In this document: positions 25,833 to 35,667 of the stretch, piece after piece
Position numbering within the stretch: position 1 is the first letter of the stretch
Layout: every line of letters starts with the position of its first letter
Source of the DNA: Flavobacteriales bacterium UBA1993
GTDB taxonomy: Bacteria > Bacteroidota > Bacteroidia > Flavobacteriales_G > Salibacteraceae
Direction of reading: 5' to 3'
DNA length: 64,000 bases
Assembly: GCA_002336485.1 (NCBI GenBank)
Contig: DDCZ01000070.1
Coordinates: forward strand, 7,511 to 71,510
The notes under the pieces: model-generated
Databases searched by the model: none
What the model was told of the DNA's origin: nothing
Seen by the model: the letters and a program-made list of their open reading frames with translations, nothing else
Program-made: the position numbers and the translations under genes

Positions 25833-28800
25833 CTAAGCAGTTTGTTCAGCAGTTTCAATTGAGTTTCTAACCTTAGTTTGATACCAAACGTTTGGCTTAA
25901 CTCCAATCTCTTCAAGTAAGTGGTATGCTCGATCATTCTTCGCATCACTTCTCACTTTTGATTCAGTGTCATTAATATCTCCAAATGTGATTGCATTTGT
26001 AGGGCAAGCAGACGCACACGCTGTTTCTATCGCGCCGTCAACTATTGGCTCACCAGCCTTCTTTGCTGATAGCTTACCAGCTTGAACACGTTGTACACAA
26101 AGGCTACACTTTTCCATAACCCCCCTTGATCTGACAACAACATCAGGATTCAATACCATCCGAGACAAATCATCTTGGGCTGGATTCAGGTTTGTGAACT
26201 TTCGATCAGCAACGTAGTTGAACCAATTAAACCTTCGCACCTTATAAGGGCAGTTGTTAGCACAATACCTTGTACCTATACAACGGTTGTAAGTCATTTG
26301 GTTGTACCCCTCATCACTATGTGTTGTCGCCGCTACTGGGCAAACTGTTTCACATGGTGCGTGGTTGCAATGCTGGCACATTACGGGCATGAAACCGACC
26401 TCAGGATATTCAGAAGGAACTTCCATCGCTGAATAGTTCTTCTCTTGATTTATATCCCCGTGAATTTCTGGGTCCGCATCGCTGCTGTAATATCGGTCAA
26501 TTCGAATCCAGCTCATTGTTCGCATTCGATTCACCTCATCTTTTCCAACAACAGGAACGTTGTTTTCAGAATGACATGCTGTAACGCACGCTGAACATCC
26601 AATACATGTATTTAAATCAATGGATAGACCCCATCGATGTCCCAAATCTATTGCATGCTCATTCCATAAATCGAGCTTATCTAATGCTTGCTGCTTACCA
26701 TAAGCATCTGCAACCGTTATCTCAGGGTTCCAAGCATCTTTACTGTCCTTTTCAAATGAATCCAAGGTGGTTTCATTGAGAATCTTCCGACCCATCATGG
26801 TGTCGGTACTTTGAGTAGATGCGATATTATAGCTCCGCTCAAGCCGCTCATAAGTGCACTCGGAAGAGTACTGAATGAATCCATTCGATACCGGAAGCAT
26901 CATAAATGCGTTACCTCCAATTGTTCGCTCCGTGCCTTCTTCGGTGACTTTCGCCTTCCCATAACCCAGCGCAACGCCAATTGTACCTTTCTTCTGACCT
27001 GGCATCGCAACTACTGGTAATTCCATTGACTGATCTCCAACATTGACCCGAATCATTCCAGCCTTTTGTTGCTCACCCATCATGGTGTTTAAACCTTCGG
27101 CCGCCATGTCCGCAGGGTTCATTGTTGCGTAGTGATCCCAAACAACTTTAGTAACCGGATCAGGAAGCTCTTGTAACCATGGATTATCCGCGTTGTTTCC
27201 AATACCTATTGCGGTCTTTTCGTAGAAGTCAACTTCCCATCCTGCAACTGGAGCAGATAAGGCTGAGGCAGCTGAAATTACTGCCGCTTCGTTGTATTCG
27301 ATAGAAGCAGGTGTGGTGTCATCAGAGGTAGCCATCATTGGCATTTCTCCTAGGCCATCGTGAATATATTTATTCCAACGGCTCGCGAAAATCACAGATG
27401 GATCTTCTTCCGCAGAAACAGTGTCATTCCATTCAGTCTTCAAATAATCGTAATAAGAGCCTTCGCTTCCCATCCACGTTAAAAATGAATCTTGCCACTG
27501 TCGTGTCGGGTAAATCGGACGAATCGCTGGTTGAGTGAAACTGACTTGTGATCCAACCGGATTAGCGTCATTCCAATGCTCTAAGTAGTGACCAGTAGCG
27601 CATACTATGCCACATAAGGCAGATGTTGCATCAGGTTTCTCAGCAAAAGCTATTGTTGATTTCGCTTTAGACATTGCATCCACAAACCCCCATGAACCTG
27701 GCATTGAATAAGCTGGATCACAATCAATAATGAGCAGTGCGTCAACCAAACCTGCGTTTAATTCAGAAACCAATTGTGCTACTGCTTGATCGCTTCCCTT
27801 TCTTAGATTAACTCCGTTTTCAATATCAAGCGTTGAACCATAGTTTCCGAGTAATTGATTGATTCCGTTGGCTAAGGATTGAATGCTAGGATCGTTCGAT
27901 CCACATACAAATATTGATGTGCCCTTATTGGCCCAAAGACTTTTCGCTGCCTCTGTCACTTTAGATGCTATCCCATTGTCATCGCTTGCGAGACTCATAG
28001 TACCTGCAGATGCAGCTCCGGCTAATCTGGCAACTTCATTGTAAATCATTCCAGTTACAACACCTTGTTCTGAAGGCTTAATGGCCCCACGAACGTCTGC
28101 AGAACTACCAGTAACACTAAGTGTTGTTTCAAACTGAAAATGACGACTCATTCCAGTTCCAGGATTTCTCATTTTACCATAACCACTGGCGTTGCTCAGT
28201 GGGTTAATCCAATTCACTAAGAAATCAGCTCCAACGCTAACAACGCTTTTCGCTTTTTCAAAGTGATAATGTGGTATTACTTCTTTACCATGTGTTTTCG
28301 AATGCGCCGATCGAATTCCCGAAGCTGACACCGCGTCGTAAGTAACATGATTGAACGTAGTCTCAGCAGAAACCTGCCCCTCAACATCTTCAGCAACCGA
28401 ATGAGCTGAACCTAACCAATCGCCCATTTCAGCGATCAACTTTTCAGATGAAGGACTGATTATAGTTGAGGATAATATGCGCACATTACCTCCATTTGCC
28501 TTAACTCCATTCAGCACTGTGGAAACAGCACCATCGACCGCAGCCCAGTCAGAGGCTACTCCGTTCATCATAGGAGCTTGATACCGTTTTGTATTGTATA
28601 AGGAAAGCACGGATGAATTAACACGCGCACTAACACCTCCACGGGTAAGAGTAGCATTCTTATTTCCTTCGATGTGAATTGGACGACCTTCTCTGGTTTT
28701 AACCATTACGCTGGCAAAATCATAGCCATCGAAATACGTCGAAGTATAATAGTTTGCAATTCCTGGCATCACCTCGTTCGGCTTAACCACGTAAGGAAGG

Positions 28801-29036
28801 CTCTTAACAACCGGCGCTTCACATGCAGCTAATGTAGCAGCCGTGATCCCGAAACCCATGAATTTCAAAAAGTCTCTTCGACTTGTATTCGTAGCGTCCA
28901 AGTCATTTTTACCCAAAAACTGCTCAATGGGCAATTCTTCGGAAAACTCCTTCTCTGATGATTTAACAAACTCGGGATCTTTAGTAAGCTCCTCTGTTCC
29001 TCTCCAGTATATTTTGTTATTGCTCATAGTACTCAA
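25833..29036 (-). CDS. actB: Alternative complex III subunit ActB (molybdopterin-oxidoreductase-like fused to Fe-S domain)
   Basis: A 1067-residue fusion. The N-terminus has a twin-arginine signal (SRRDFLKFMGFGITAATLAAC, Arg53-Arg54) ending in a lipobox cysteine at 72, so it is exported folded and lipid-anchored. Residues to about 740 resemble molybdopterin oxidoreductases but in this family the domain holds no molybdenum cofactor. The C-terminal part, from about residue 790, has four ferredoxin-type cysteine clusters: CIGCSACVTACHSENN, CQHCNHAPCETVCP, RCIGTRYCANNCPY and CSLCVQRV with CASACPTNAI. These form the electron wire from the ActC quinol site towards the ActA hemes. It lies 9 bases after actA. 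An unusual N-terminal extension of about 50 residues precedes the Tat signal, as in other Bacteroidota ActB proteins annotated as TAT-variant-translocated. Confidence 0.96.
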   Translation of the reverse strand: MSTMSNNKIYWRGTEELTKDPEFVKSSEKEFSEELPIEQFLGKNDLDATNTSRRDFLKFMGFGITAATLAACEAPVVKSLPYVVKPNEVMPGIANYYTSTYFDGYDFASVMVKTREGRPIHIEGNKNATLTRGGVSARVNSSVLSLYNTKRYQAPMMNGVASDWAAVDGAVSTVLNGVKANGGNVRILSSTIISPSSEKLIAEMGDWLGSAHSVAEDVEGQVSAETTFNHVTYDAVSASGIRSAHSKTHGKEVIPHYHFEKAKSVVSVGADFLVNWINPLSNASGYGKMRNPGTGMSRHFQFETTLSVTGSSADVRGAIKPSEQGVVTGMIYNEVARLAGAASAGTMSLASDDNGIASKVTEAAKSLWANKGTSIFVCGSNDPSIQSLANGINQLLGNYGSTLDIENGVNLRKGSDQAVAQLVSELNAGLVDALLIIDCDPAYSMPGSWGFVDAMSKAKSTIAFAEKPDATSALCGIVCATGHYLEHWNDANPVGSQVSFTQPAIRPIYPTRQWQDSFLTWMGSEGSYYDYLKTEWNDTVSAEEDPSVIFASRWNKYIHDGLGEMPMMATSDDTTPASIEYNEAAVISAASALSAPVAGWEVDFYEKTAIGIGNNADNPWLQELPDPVTKVVWDHYATMNPADMAAEGLNTMMGEQQKAGMIRVNVGDQSMELPVVAMPGQKKGTIGVALGYGKAKVTEEGTERTIGGNAFMMLPVSNGFIQYSSECTYERLERSYNIASTQSTDTMMGRKILNETTLDSFEKDSKDAWNPEITVADAYGKQQALDKLDLWNEHAIDLGHRWGLSIDLNTCIGCSACVTACHSENNVPVVGKDEVNRMRTMSWIRIDRYYSSDADPEIHGDINQEKNYSAMEVPSEYPEVGFMPVMCQHCNHAPCETVCPVAATTHSDEGYNQMTYNRCIGTRYCANNCPYKVRRFNWFNYVADRKFTNLNPAQDDLSRMVLNPDVVVRSRGVMEKCSLCVQRVQAGKLSAKKAGEPIVDGAIETACASACPTNAITFGDINDTESKVRSDAKNDRAYHLLEEIGVKPNVWYQTKVRNSIETAEQTA

Positions 29037-29045
29037 TCACTTCAA

Positions 29046-30311
29046 TTAATAGTGACACTTAACACATTCAAGGCCACCAATATGCTCAACTTTGAACGAC
29101 TCGAGTCCTTCTTCTTTATGCTTCTCAACTAGGTCATCGTGAATGCGATCGTAATAACCATTGTCATCCATTGTCACATCAGTTTCTCGGTGACAATCGA
29201 TACACCACCCCATTGTTAGGTCAGAGTATTGATACACCTCGTCCATTTCTTCAATTGGACCGTGACATGTTTGACATTTTTGTTTACCAACAACCACGTG
29301 CTGGCTATGGTTGAAATAGACAAAGTCCTGTAGGTTATGTATGCGTACCCACTCTATTGGCTTCGTCTCATACCCTTCGATATATCTGCCTTTGTCAGCA
29401 TCCCAACCAATTGCATCATAGATCTTAGCAATCTCTTTCGTGCCAGTTTGCTTTCCTTCAGGAACCCCCATATGACAGTTCATACATATGTTGACTGAAG
29501 GAATCCCAGCTGCCTTTCCCTTTTCTGCAGAGTTGTGGCAGTAAACACAATTGATTCCATTTTGACCTGCGTGCACCTTGTGTGAAAACCAGATTGGCTG
29601 TGTTGGCTGATATGCTTGATTTACACCTACGGCATTCAACCAATCCCAGCCAAGAATGGCGATATACCCGCTTAGGAGTATTATCACAACAACGGTTAGA
29701 CCTTTATTTCGTTTGAAGTAATCTGCAAGGGCACCGAGGAAGTCAATCTCAGCCTTCGCTTCTTCTCCGTCTTTTTGACGGTTCATATTATCTAAGTTCT
29801 TTGAGACTCCCCAAAGCACTCTAAACACGATAAAGAATATGATCACAATAAGCACCAACCACATTGTTGGGTCGCTTTCAGTTTCTACCTGCTCAGCCCC
29901 ACCAGTTGAAGCGGCAGTCTCCGCAACCGGAGGCGCGTAATTGTCGGCGTAATCGAGAACAGCAAGAATTTCCTCCGCTGATAACGGAATTGGAGTCATC
30001 ACACTGCCATTGTAATCAGCAAAAAGCTGCTTAGCGTATGAATCGCCTGAAGTTTTGATATAATCCTGAGAGTTTTGCACCCAAGCAACTATCGCCTCAT
30101 CGCCTTCAGTCCTTTCAGACCAATTTGCCCGGGCACCCTGAAGTGCTGGACCAACGACCTTTTTATCAGGTTTATGGCATGAAGAACAGTTTGCTTTGAA
30201 AAGCGCTTCGCCGTCAAGCTGGGCGCTCACAGGCGATGACATTAGGAGCACAGTCAAGATTGCCGTTGAGAACAGCATCTTAGTTGTTAGGCTCACCCAC
30301 GTATTTCGCAT
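29046..30311 (-). CDS. actA: Alternative complex III subunit ActA, multiheme cytochrome c
   Basis: A 421-residue cytochrome with six CxxCH sites. After a signal peptide (cut near SPVSA, residue 30) comes a class-I-like monoheme domain (CSSCH, Cys42-His46, with possible ligand Met105), then two membrane helices at about 150-170 and 204-226, then the pentaheme part: CVYCH (255-259), CMNCH (276-280), CQTCH (346-350), CIDCH (370-374) and CVKCH at the very C-terminus (416-420). The last five define ActA. The topology works: monoheme domain outside, helix in, helix out, pentaheme domain outside. ActA passes electrons from ActB to an acceptor; the extra monoheme domain could be the electron outlet towards oxidase. 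It is the first gene of the operon, with a -7 box about 50 bases upstream. Confidence 0.96.
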   Translation of the reverse strand: MRNTWVSLTTKMLFSTAILTVLLMSSPVSAQLDGEALFKANCSSCHKPDKKVVGPALQGARANWSERTEGDEAIVAWVQNSQDYIKTSGDSYAKQLFADYNGSVMTPIPLSAEEILAVLDYADNYAPPVAETAASTGGAEQVETESDPTMWLVLIVIIFFIVFRVLWGVSKNLDNMNRQKDGEEAKAEIDFLGALADYFKRNKGLTVVVIILLSGYIAILGWDWLNAVGVNQAYQPTQPIWFSHKVHAGQNGINCVYCHNSAEKGKAAGIPSVNICMNCHMGVPEGKQTGTKEIAKIYDAIGWDADKGRYIEGYETKPIEWVRIHNLQDFVYFNHSQHVVVGKQKCQTCHGPIEEMDEVYQYSDLTMGWCIDCHRETDVTMDDNGYYDRIHDDLVEKHKEEGLESFKVEHIGGLECVKCHY

Positions 30312-30358
30312 AAATTCTTTCAGTTTTCGTTGTAAATAGGGTGGTCAGAAAGCGGTGG

Positions 30359-30366
30359 CAAATTTA
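30359..30366 (-). promoter_or_regulatory. -7 box of the act-cox operon
   Basis: Minus-strand TAAATTTG matches TAnnTTTG and ends 47 bases upstream of the actA ATG. A TTTG at 30391-30394, 24 bases further upstream, may be the -33 element, though the spacing is long. It would drive eight genes, actA to ctaD. Confidence 0.5.
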
Positions 30367-30531
30367 TAAGAAACGGGATATGACTCTTAACAAATCTTAA
30401 AAAATGCTGCTAGGGAGTTTAATTTAAAAGGGTTCTAAATAAGGATTGTAAGCCGCTGTATTTCATCTGATTACGATGTAAACCAGTTTTACCCTAAACC
30501 ATAAAATTCTGAGTGCTAGTAGATTCGCACA

Positions 30532-31008
30532 ATGCCAACAAGACTTTTACTCCTTTCTCAATTTCTACTCGCTTCCTTCACGATTTGCGCACAGGAGATA
30601 GACCCAGTTGCGAATCAAACAGAATCGGCGCCTGACTTGCAGCTAGTTACACCGAGTTACATCGATTCCACCACTTCTACATTAATTGTGAGTGAAGAGG
30701 TATCTCAATATTTGATATTAATGGATTATGTAGACAAGGTGTCGCAGAATATTGAGGGATTTCGGATACAATTATTCTCAAATTCAGGCCCGGGAGCAAG
30801 AGAAAAATCCTATGAGGCCCAGACTGATTTCTTAAAGCTGTATCCAAGATACCCATCGTATGCACTATGGAATTCCCCAAATTGGGTTCTCCGAGTTGGA
30901 AATTATAGATCTAGGCTTGAAGCGGTTAGTTTTCGTGACGAAATCAAAGACTCCTACCCAGCCTCATTTGTGATCAGAGACAACATCGCGAGTCCTTTCA
31001 AGAAGTAG
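30532..31008 (+). CDS. Exported SPOR-domain protein
   Basis: A 158-residue protein with a signal peptide (MPTRLLLLSQFLLASFTICA). The C-terminal part matches the SPOR fold, which binds denuded peptidoglycan glycan strands: GFRIQLFSNSGPGAREKSYE, then YALWNSPNWVLRVGNYRSRLEA and SYPASFVIRD. In Bacteroidota such small exported SPOR proteins are common but mostly uncharacterised; a role in cell-wall binding is inferred. It is transcribed divergently from the act operon over a 220-base spacer and converges on infB with only 9 bases between stop codons. Confidence 0.85.
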   Translation: MPTRLLLLSQFLLASFTICAQEIDPVANQTESAPDLQLVTPSYIDSTTSTLIVSEEVSQYLILMDYVDKVSQNIEGFRIQLFSNSGPGAREKSYEAQTDFLKLYPRYPSYALWNSPNWVLRVGNYRSRLEAVSFRDEIKDSYPASFVIRDNIASPFKK

Positions 31009-31017
31009 CTTCTCTTA

Positions 31018-33873
31018 CTAGAGTGTACGAGCCACTTCCACTTCTTCGTAACCTTCTATGATATCACCGACATTTATGTCGTTGTAGCCGTCAAGATTCA
31101 ATCCGCACTCAAATCCGTGCTTCACCTCTTTAACGTCATCCTTGAATCGTTTAAGCGATCCTAACGAGCCAGAGTGCATTACTATTCCATCTCGAATTAA
31201 GCGCACCTTAGTATTTCTGGAAACTTTTCCATCCAATACGTAGCAACCTGCGATGGTTCCGACCTTACTGATTGTAAAGGTTTCTCGAACTTCAATGTTA
31301 CATACAACTTGCTCTTCGATCTTCGGCTTAAGCATACCTTCCATGGCAGACTTCATGTCATTGAGAGCATCGTAGATGATCGAGTACAGTCTGATCTCAA
31401 TTCCTTCAGTCTCCGCTCTCTTACGAGCCTGAACAGAAGGTCGAACTTGGAAACCAATAATTATCGCTTCCGAAGCGGTGGCTAAAAGCACATCAGACTC
31501 TGAAATCTGACCAACCGATTTGTGAATTACGTTAATCGCAATATTATCAGTAGAAAGCTTCAGCATGGAATCAGCAAGTGCTTCCACTGAACCATCCACA
31601 TCACCTTTCACAATGACGTTCACTTCATGGTAATCACCAATCTGGATAATGTCTCCAATATCTTCAAGTGTTCTTCTACGTTGAGTTCGGATACTTTGCT
31701 CTCGTTGTAATTGTTGACGCTTGAACGCTAGGTTCTTCACTTCACGTTCGTCTTCCATCACAAGAAAGGAATCTCCAGCGCTCGGCGCGCCATTCAATCC
31801 AAGAATACTCACTGGATGAGATGGCCCTGCTTCTTCAACTGGAACGCCTCTTTCATTAAACATTGCTTTGACACGACCATAGTTACTTCCGGCTAGAATC
31901 ATATCTCCTACCCGCATTGTTCCTGTTTGCACCAAGAGGGTTGAAGTATATCCACGCCCTTTATCAAGGCTCGCCTCTATAATAGTTCCTCGAGCATTAC
32001 GATTCGGGTTTGCCTTAAGTTCAAGCAACTCAGACTCGAGCAACACCTTCTCTAGCAATTCGTCAATGTTTAGTCCATTTTTAGCACTAACCTCTTGACA
32101 CTGAAACTTACCACCCCAATCCTCAACTAGGATATTCATATTGGCAAGTTGTTCCTTTATCTTTTCAGGATTCGCTCCATCGCGATCCATCTTATTAAAC
32201 GCAAAGACCATTGGCACTCCAGCAGCTTGGGCGTGATTTATTGCCTCCACTGTTTGTGGCATCACCGCATCGTCCGCTGCGATCACAATAATTGCAATAT
32301 CTGTGACTTGAGCACCTCTCGCACGCATGGCGGTAAACGCCTCGTGACCTGGCGTATCAAGGAAAGTAATAACCTTACCACCTTCTAACTGAACACTGTA
32401 GGCGCCAATATGCTGGGTTATTCCTCCAGCTTCACCAGCGATTACGTTTTCACGTCGAACATGGTCCAATAAAGAGGTTTTACCGTGGTCAACATGGCCC
32501 ATGACGGTTACAATAGGTGCACGTTCTAAAAGATCTTCATCGTCATCCACTTCTTCTTGGATACTTTCTTCGATGTCCGCACCAACAAATTCAACGGTGA
32601 ATCCAAATTCCTCAGCTAATAGCGTCAATGTTTCTTGATCCAATCTCTGATTGATGGAGACCATCATACCAAGCGTCATACACATTGAAATAACCTCTGT
32701 AGCAGAGATTTCCATCATAGTCGCCAGCTCACTTACTGTTACAAATTCGGTGAGTTTTAGCACTTTCTGCTCTTCCTGCTGCTGCTCAACCTCACGCTGC
32801 ATTTTTTCACTTACAGCATCTCTTCTTTCCTTTCGGTATTTCGATCGAGTCGACTTTCCTTTATTCTTTAAGGCTGCGAGAGTTTCACGTACTTGATTCT
32901 GAACTTGCTCTTCTGTAAGCTCAGCTTTAGGAGCGGCTTTAACTCCCTTGTTTCCTTTATTGAATCGGTCGCCTTGACCACTTCCAGATCGTATGGTTTT
33001 ACCCGGCACAACCTGTTGTATTCTCTTACGCTTTTTTTTGTTTTTATCCGCATCATCACCGGTGCGTTTGACAGGCCTTGACGACGGCGGCAAAACAATT
33101 TTCCCAACCAGTTTAGGGCCGTCCAGTTTTTGCGCTTTCGCTTGAACAAACTCAGGAACTACTCTCGGTGCTTCAGCCGCTGGTTTTTCAACCGCAGGCG
33201 TTTGTTCAGGAGCACTTTTCTCTACTGGCGCTGGTTTCGGCTCCTGTGGAGCCGCCTTGGTTGGCTCTGCTGTCTTTTTCTTAGGTCTATTTGACTTGAT
33301 CGTAGACAAATCAATTTTCCCTACAACGGTCGGACCATCGGAACCTGCATCTTTTGCAGGTTTTGGTTTAGACTCTTCTTCTTTTGGCTTCTCTTCCTCA
33401 ACCGGTTTTACTTCCTCCTTGGCAACCGGAGTTGGCTCAGGTTCAGGTGTAGGTGCTGGGGCGGGCGTTGGCTCTGGCTCAGGAGCTGGTGTTGGAGCCG
33501 GCTCTTTCGCTGCTGGAGCGGGTGTAGGTTCAGGCGTCGGCGCCGGAGCAGCCGTTTCCGTGAATCCACCGACGTTCTTGATCAAGATTTCCTCCTGATC
33601 CGCTGGCCCACCGGGTTTTGTTTTAGACTGTGTATCTAAGGTGATTGTTTCACGCACAACCTTCGTCTGTGATAAGGCTTCAGACTTTTGCTTTTTCGCA
33701 CGATCAGGCGCATACTCATCCAAAAGCATCTGGTAAGCATCCGATTCGAGTTTCGTGTTTGGACGCGCCTCTATTTTAATTCCCTTGGTTCCAAGGAAAT
33801 CAACAACAGTTGATAGTCCAACATTTAATTCTTTGGCTGCTTTACTAAGTCTTATTGGTCCGTTATCTGACAT
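31018..33873 (-). CDS. infB: Translation initiation factor IF-2
   Basis: The 951-residue GTPase places initiator tRNA on the 30S subunit and promotes subunit joining. The N-terminus has the IF2_N helical module (IRLSKAAKELNVGLSTVVDFL). A long low-complexity linker follows, including a Pro/Ala/Glu-rich stretch at about residues 108-165 built of PTPAPEPEP-like units and a Lys-rich stretch near 270-350. The GTPase starts at GHVDHGKTSLLD (about residue 456), with DTPGHEAF, NKMD and SAK completing the G motifs, and domains II-IV follow. The C-terminus ends in NVGDIIEGYEEVEVARTL, the usual IF-2 end. It is the last gene of the rimP-nusA-infB operon, 41 bases after nusA. Confidence 0.98.
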   Translation of the reverse strand: MSDNGPIRLSKAAKELNVGLSTVVDFLGTKGIKIEARPNTKLESDAYQMLLDEYAPDRAKKQKSEALSQTKVVRETITLDTQSKTKPGGPADQEEILIKNVGGFTETAAPAPTPEPTPAPAAKEPAPTPAPEPEPTPAPAPTPEPEPTPVAKEEVKPVEEEKPKEEESKPKPAKDAGSDGPTVVGKIDLSTIKSNRPKKKTAEPTKAAPQEPKPAPVEKSAPEQTPAVEKPAAEAPRVVPEFVQAKAQKLDGPKLVGKIVLPPSSRPVKRTGDDADKNKKKRKRIQQVVPGKTIRSGSGQGDRFNKGNKGVKAAPKAELTEEQVQNQVRETLAALKNKGKSTRSKYRKERRDAVSEKMQREVEQQQEEQKVLKLTEFVTVSELATMMEISATEVISMCMTLGMMVSINQRLDQETLTLLAEEFGFTVEFVGADIEESIQEEVDDDEDLLERAPIVTVMGHVDHGKTSLLDHVRRENVIAGEAGGITQHIGAYSVQLEGGKVITFLDTPGHEAFTAMRARGAQVTDIAIIVIAADDAVMPQTVEAINHAQAAGVPMVFAFNKMDRDGANPEKIKEQLANMNILVEDWGGKFQCQEVSAKNGLNIDELLEKVLLESELLELKANPNRNARGTIIEASLDKGRGYTSTLLVQTGTMRVGDMILAGSNYGRVKAMFNERGVPVEEAGPSHPVSILGLNGAPSAGDSFLVMEDEREVKNLAFKRQQLQREQSIRTQRRRTLEDIGDIIQIGDYHEVNVIVKGDVDGSVEALADSMLKLSTDNIAINVIHKSVGQISESDVLLATASEAIIIGFQVRPSVQARKRAETEGIEIRLYSIIYDALNDMKSAMEGMLKPKIEEQVVCNIEVRETFTISKVGTIAGCYVLDGKVSRNTKVRLIRDGIVMHSGSLGSLKRFKDDVKEVKHGFECGLNLDGYNDINVGDIIEGYEEVEVARTL

Positions 33874-33914
33874 ATATTAATGCGAATCTCGTTAAAATTA
33901 AATATCGATCAGCT

Positions 33915-35150
33915 TTATTCGAATTCCGATTTAAGAATTTCGATAATTTCTGTGATGGTCTCCTCTTCCAGATCAGTTCTCTTGACTAGGTCTTTGGCAC
34001 CGATTTCAAGCACGCTCTTCGCGGTATCACATCCTATTGCCTTTAACTCATCAATGATCCAATGATCAATTTCATCCGCAAACTCTTCCAAGTCCACGTC
34101 TTCAAAATCATCTTCAGATTCTCGATAAACATCTATTTCATAACCGGTAAGTTTACCTGCTAGTTTAATGTTGTGTCCCCCTTTTCCAATGGCAAGTGAC
34201 ACTTGATCTGGCTTGAGGTAAACTCGAGCGTTCTCGCCTTCCTCATCCAACTTAATCGATGTGATTTTGGCCGGGCTCAACGCACGCTGAATAAACAGCA
34301 TTGAGTTGGCAGTATAGTTAATCACATCAATGTTTTCGTTTCTCAACTCACGCACAATTCCGTGGATACGAGACCCCTTCATTCCAACACATGCACCAAC
34401 TGGGTCGATCCGATCGTCGTATGATTCAACCGCAACTTTGGCTCGTTCTCCTGGCTCTCGGACGATTTTCTTAATCGTTATTAAACCATCAAATATTTCA
34501 GGTACTTCCATCTCAAACAGTCTTTCAAGGAAGGCTGGCGATGTACGAGACAATATAATTACTGGACTCGCATTCTTCATATCTACCTTGCTCACCACGG
34601 CGCGCACGGTATCTCCTTTTTTGAAGTAATCCGTAGGGATTTGCTCCATCTTAGGAAGCACTAATTCATTGCCTTCATCATCTAAAACGAGAATCTCACG
34701 CTTCCAAATCTGATAGACCTCACCGGTAATAATATCACCAACTCTATCCTTATACTTCTTATAAATGCTGTCCTTCTCCAGTTCTTGAATCTTACCTACT
34801 AGGTTTTGACGCATGCTCAAAATCGCTCTTCTCCCGAAGTTCTCAATTTTTAATTCTTCAGATGCTTCCTCACCTACTTCAAAATCAGGTTCAATTTTGA
34901 TGGCTTGCTTATACTCGATTTCCGTTAGGTCATCTTCAACTTCCCCATTCTTTACAATTGTTCTATTTCTCCAAATCTCTAAGTCACCTTTATCAGGGTT
35001 AATGATTATGTCAAAATTGGAATCATCTTCAAATTCCTTCAGAATCATACCTCGAATTACATCCTCTAGGATGTGCATCATAGTGACTCTGTCAATGTTC
35101 TTAAAGTCCTTAAAGTCCTGAAAGGACTCAATTAATTCATCTGCATTCAT
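33915..35150 (-). CDS. nusA: Transcription termination/antitermination factor NusA
   Basis: The 411-residue RNA polymerase-binding factor modulates pausing, termination and antitermination. Domains in order are the N-terminal RNAP-binding domain (about 1-125), the S1 domain (about 130-200, DRVGDIITGEVYQIWKREIL) and two KH domains (about 205-345, including RIDPVGACVGMKGSRIHGIV and LAIGKGGHNIKLAGKLTGYE). A C-terminal helical segment with DELKAIGCDTAKSVLEIGAK resembles one acidic repeat. Length fits Bacteroidota NusA (about 410). It lies 13 bases after rimP and 41 before infB, the classic operon. Confidence 0.98.
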   Translation of the reverse strand: MNADELIESFQDFKDFKNIDRVTMMHILEDVIRGMILKEFEDDSNFDIIINPDKGDLEIWRNRTIVKNGEVEDDLTEIEYKQAIKIEPDFEVGEEASEELKIENFGRRAILSMRQNLVGKIQELEKDSIYKKYKDRVGDIITGEVYQIWKREILVLDDEGNELVLPKMEQIPTDYFKKGDTVRAVVSKVDMKNASPVIILSRTSPAFLERLFEMEVPEIFDGLITIKKIVREPGERAKVAVESYDDRIDPVGACVGMKGSRIHGIVRELRNENIDVINYTANSMLFIQRALSPAKITSIKLDEEGENARVYLKPDQVSLAIGKGGHNIKLAGKLTGYEIDVYRESEDDFEDVDLEEFADEIDHWIIDELKAIGCDTAKSVLEIGAKDLVKRTDLEEETITEIIEILKSEFE

Positions 35151-35163
35151 AGCTCGAATCAGT

Positions 35164-35610
35164 TTATTTAAATGATACTCTAACCTTTGTTTCCAAAATA
35201 TCCTCGAGAGGAAACATCACTTCTCTTTCAGGGAGTTTTTTCTTTTTTAAGGCGGGCAATCCAATCTTCAACGCCTCACCTGCCTCTAATAGTTTACCGA
35301 TAACCTCAGATCCATCCGCAAGCTTGAGGCTGACATCGCGACCAACATTCTTCGTGTATTGTCGTTCAACTTTCAATGGTTGTCCAATTCCAGCAGAAAG
35401 AACTTGAAGTTCAAAATCTTCAAGTTCTCGATCAAGATTTCCCTCAATTTGCCGGCTTATTGCAACGCAATCGTCTATACTAAGCCCTACATCACTGTCC
35501 ATTTCAACTTTTATCTTATTTCCAGGGTTCACTTGAACCTCGACAATAAAAAGTGGACCATCGCCAATCTTCTCTTCAATTAACGCTCGTATTTGGCTTT
35601 CGGTTATCAT
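35164..35610 (-). CDS. rimP: Ribosome maturation factor RimP
   Basis: The 148-residue factor aids late 30S subunit assembly. The N-terminal domain (MITESQIRALIEEKIGDGPLF) and the motif DVGLSIDDCVAISRQIEGNLDRE, followed by LQVLSAGIGQPLK, are the standard RimP signature; the C-terminal SH3-like part is shorter but present. The ATG at 35610 gives the family length. A longer reading frame to 35757 is not a real start, because it would run through the terminator-like hairpin at 35622-35647 and into the neighbouring gene. First gene of rimP-nusA-infB. Confidence 0.95.
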   Translation of the reverse strand: MITESQIRALIEEKIGDGPLFIVEVQVNPGNKIKVEMDSDVGLSIDDCVAISRQIEGNLDRELEDFELQVLSAGIGQPLKVERQYTKNVGRDVSLKLADGSEVIGKLLEAGEALKIGLPALKKKKLPEREVMFPLEDILETKVRVSFK

Positions 35611-35621
35611 CGGTTTTTTGC

Positions 35622-35647
35622 AAAAAAAAGAGGGGATAACTCCCCTC
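35622..35647 (-). terminator. Intrinsic terminator or attenuator upstream of rimP
   Basis: A seven-base-pair stem (GAGGGGA at 35630-35636, TCCCCTC at 35641-35647) with a four-base loop is followed on the minus strand by eight T (A run at 35622-35629). It ends 11 bases before the rimP ATG and follows the stop codon of the 35696-37318 gene. It can serve as that gene's terminator, but because a -7 box lies upstream of it at 35668 it may also attenuate rimP-nusA-infB. Confidence 0.85.
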
Positions 35648-35667
35648 ACTCCTTCATTAATACGCTG

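Noticed and set aside
33429..33560. Pro/Ala/Glu-rich repetitive DNA in infB, first thought to be a mini-satellite
   Set aside because: It encodes the usual low-complexity linker of Bacteroidota IF-2 and is not a perfect tandem repeat.
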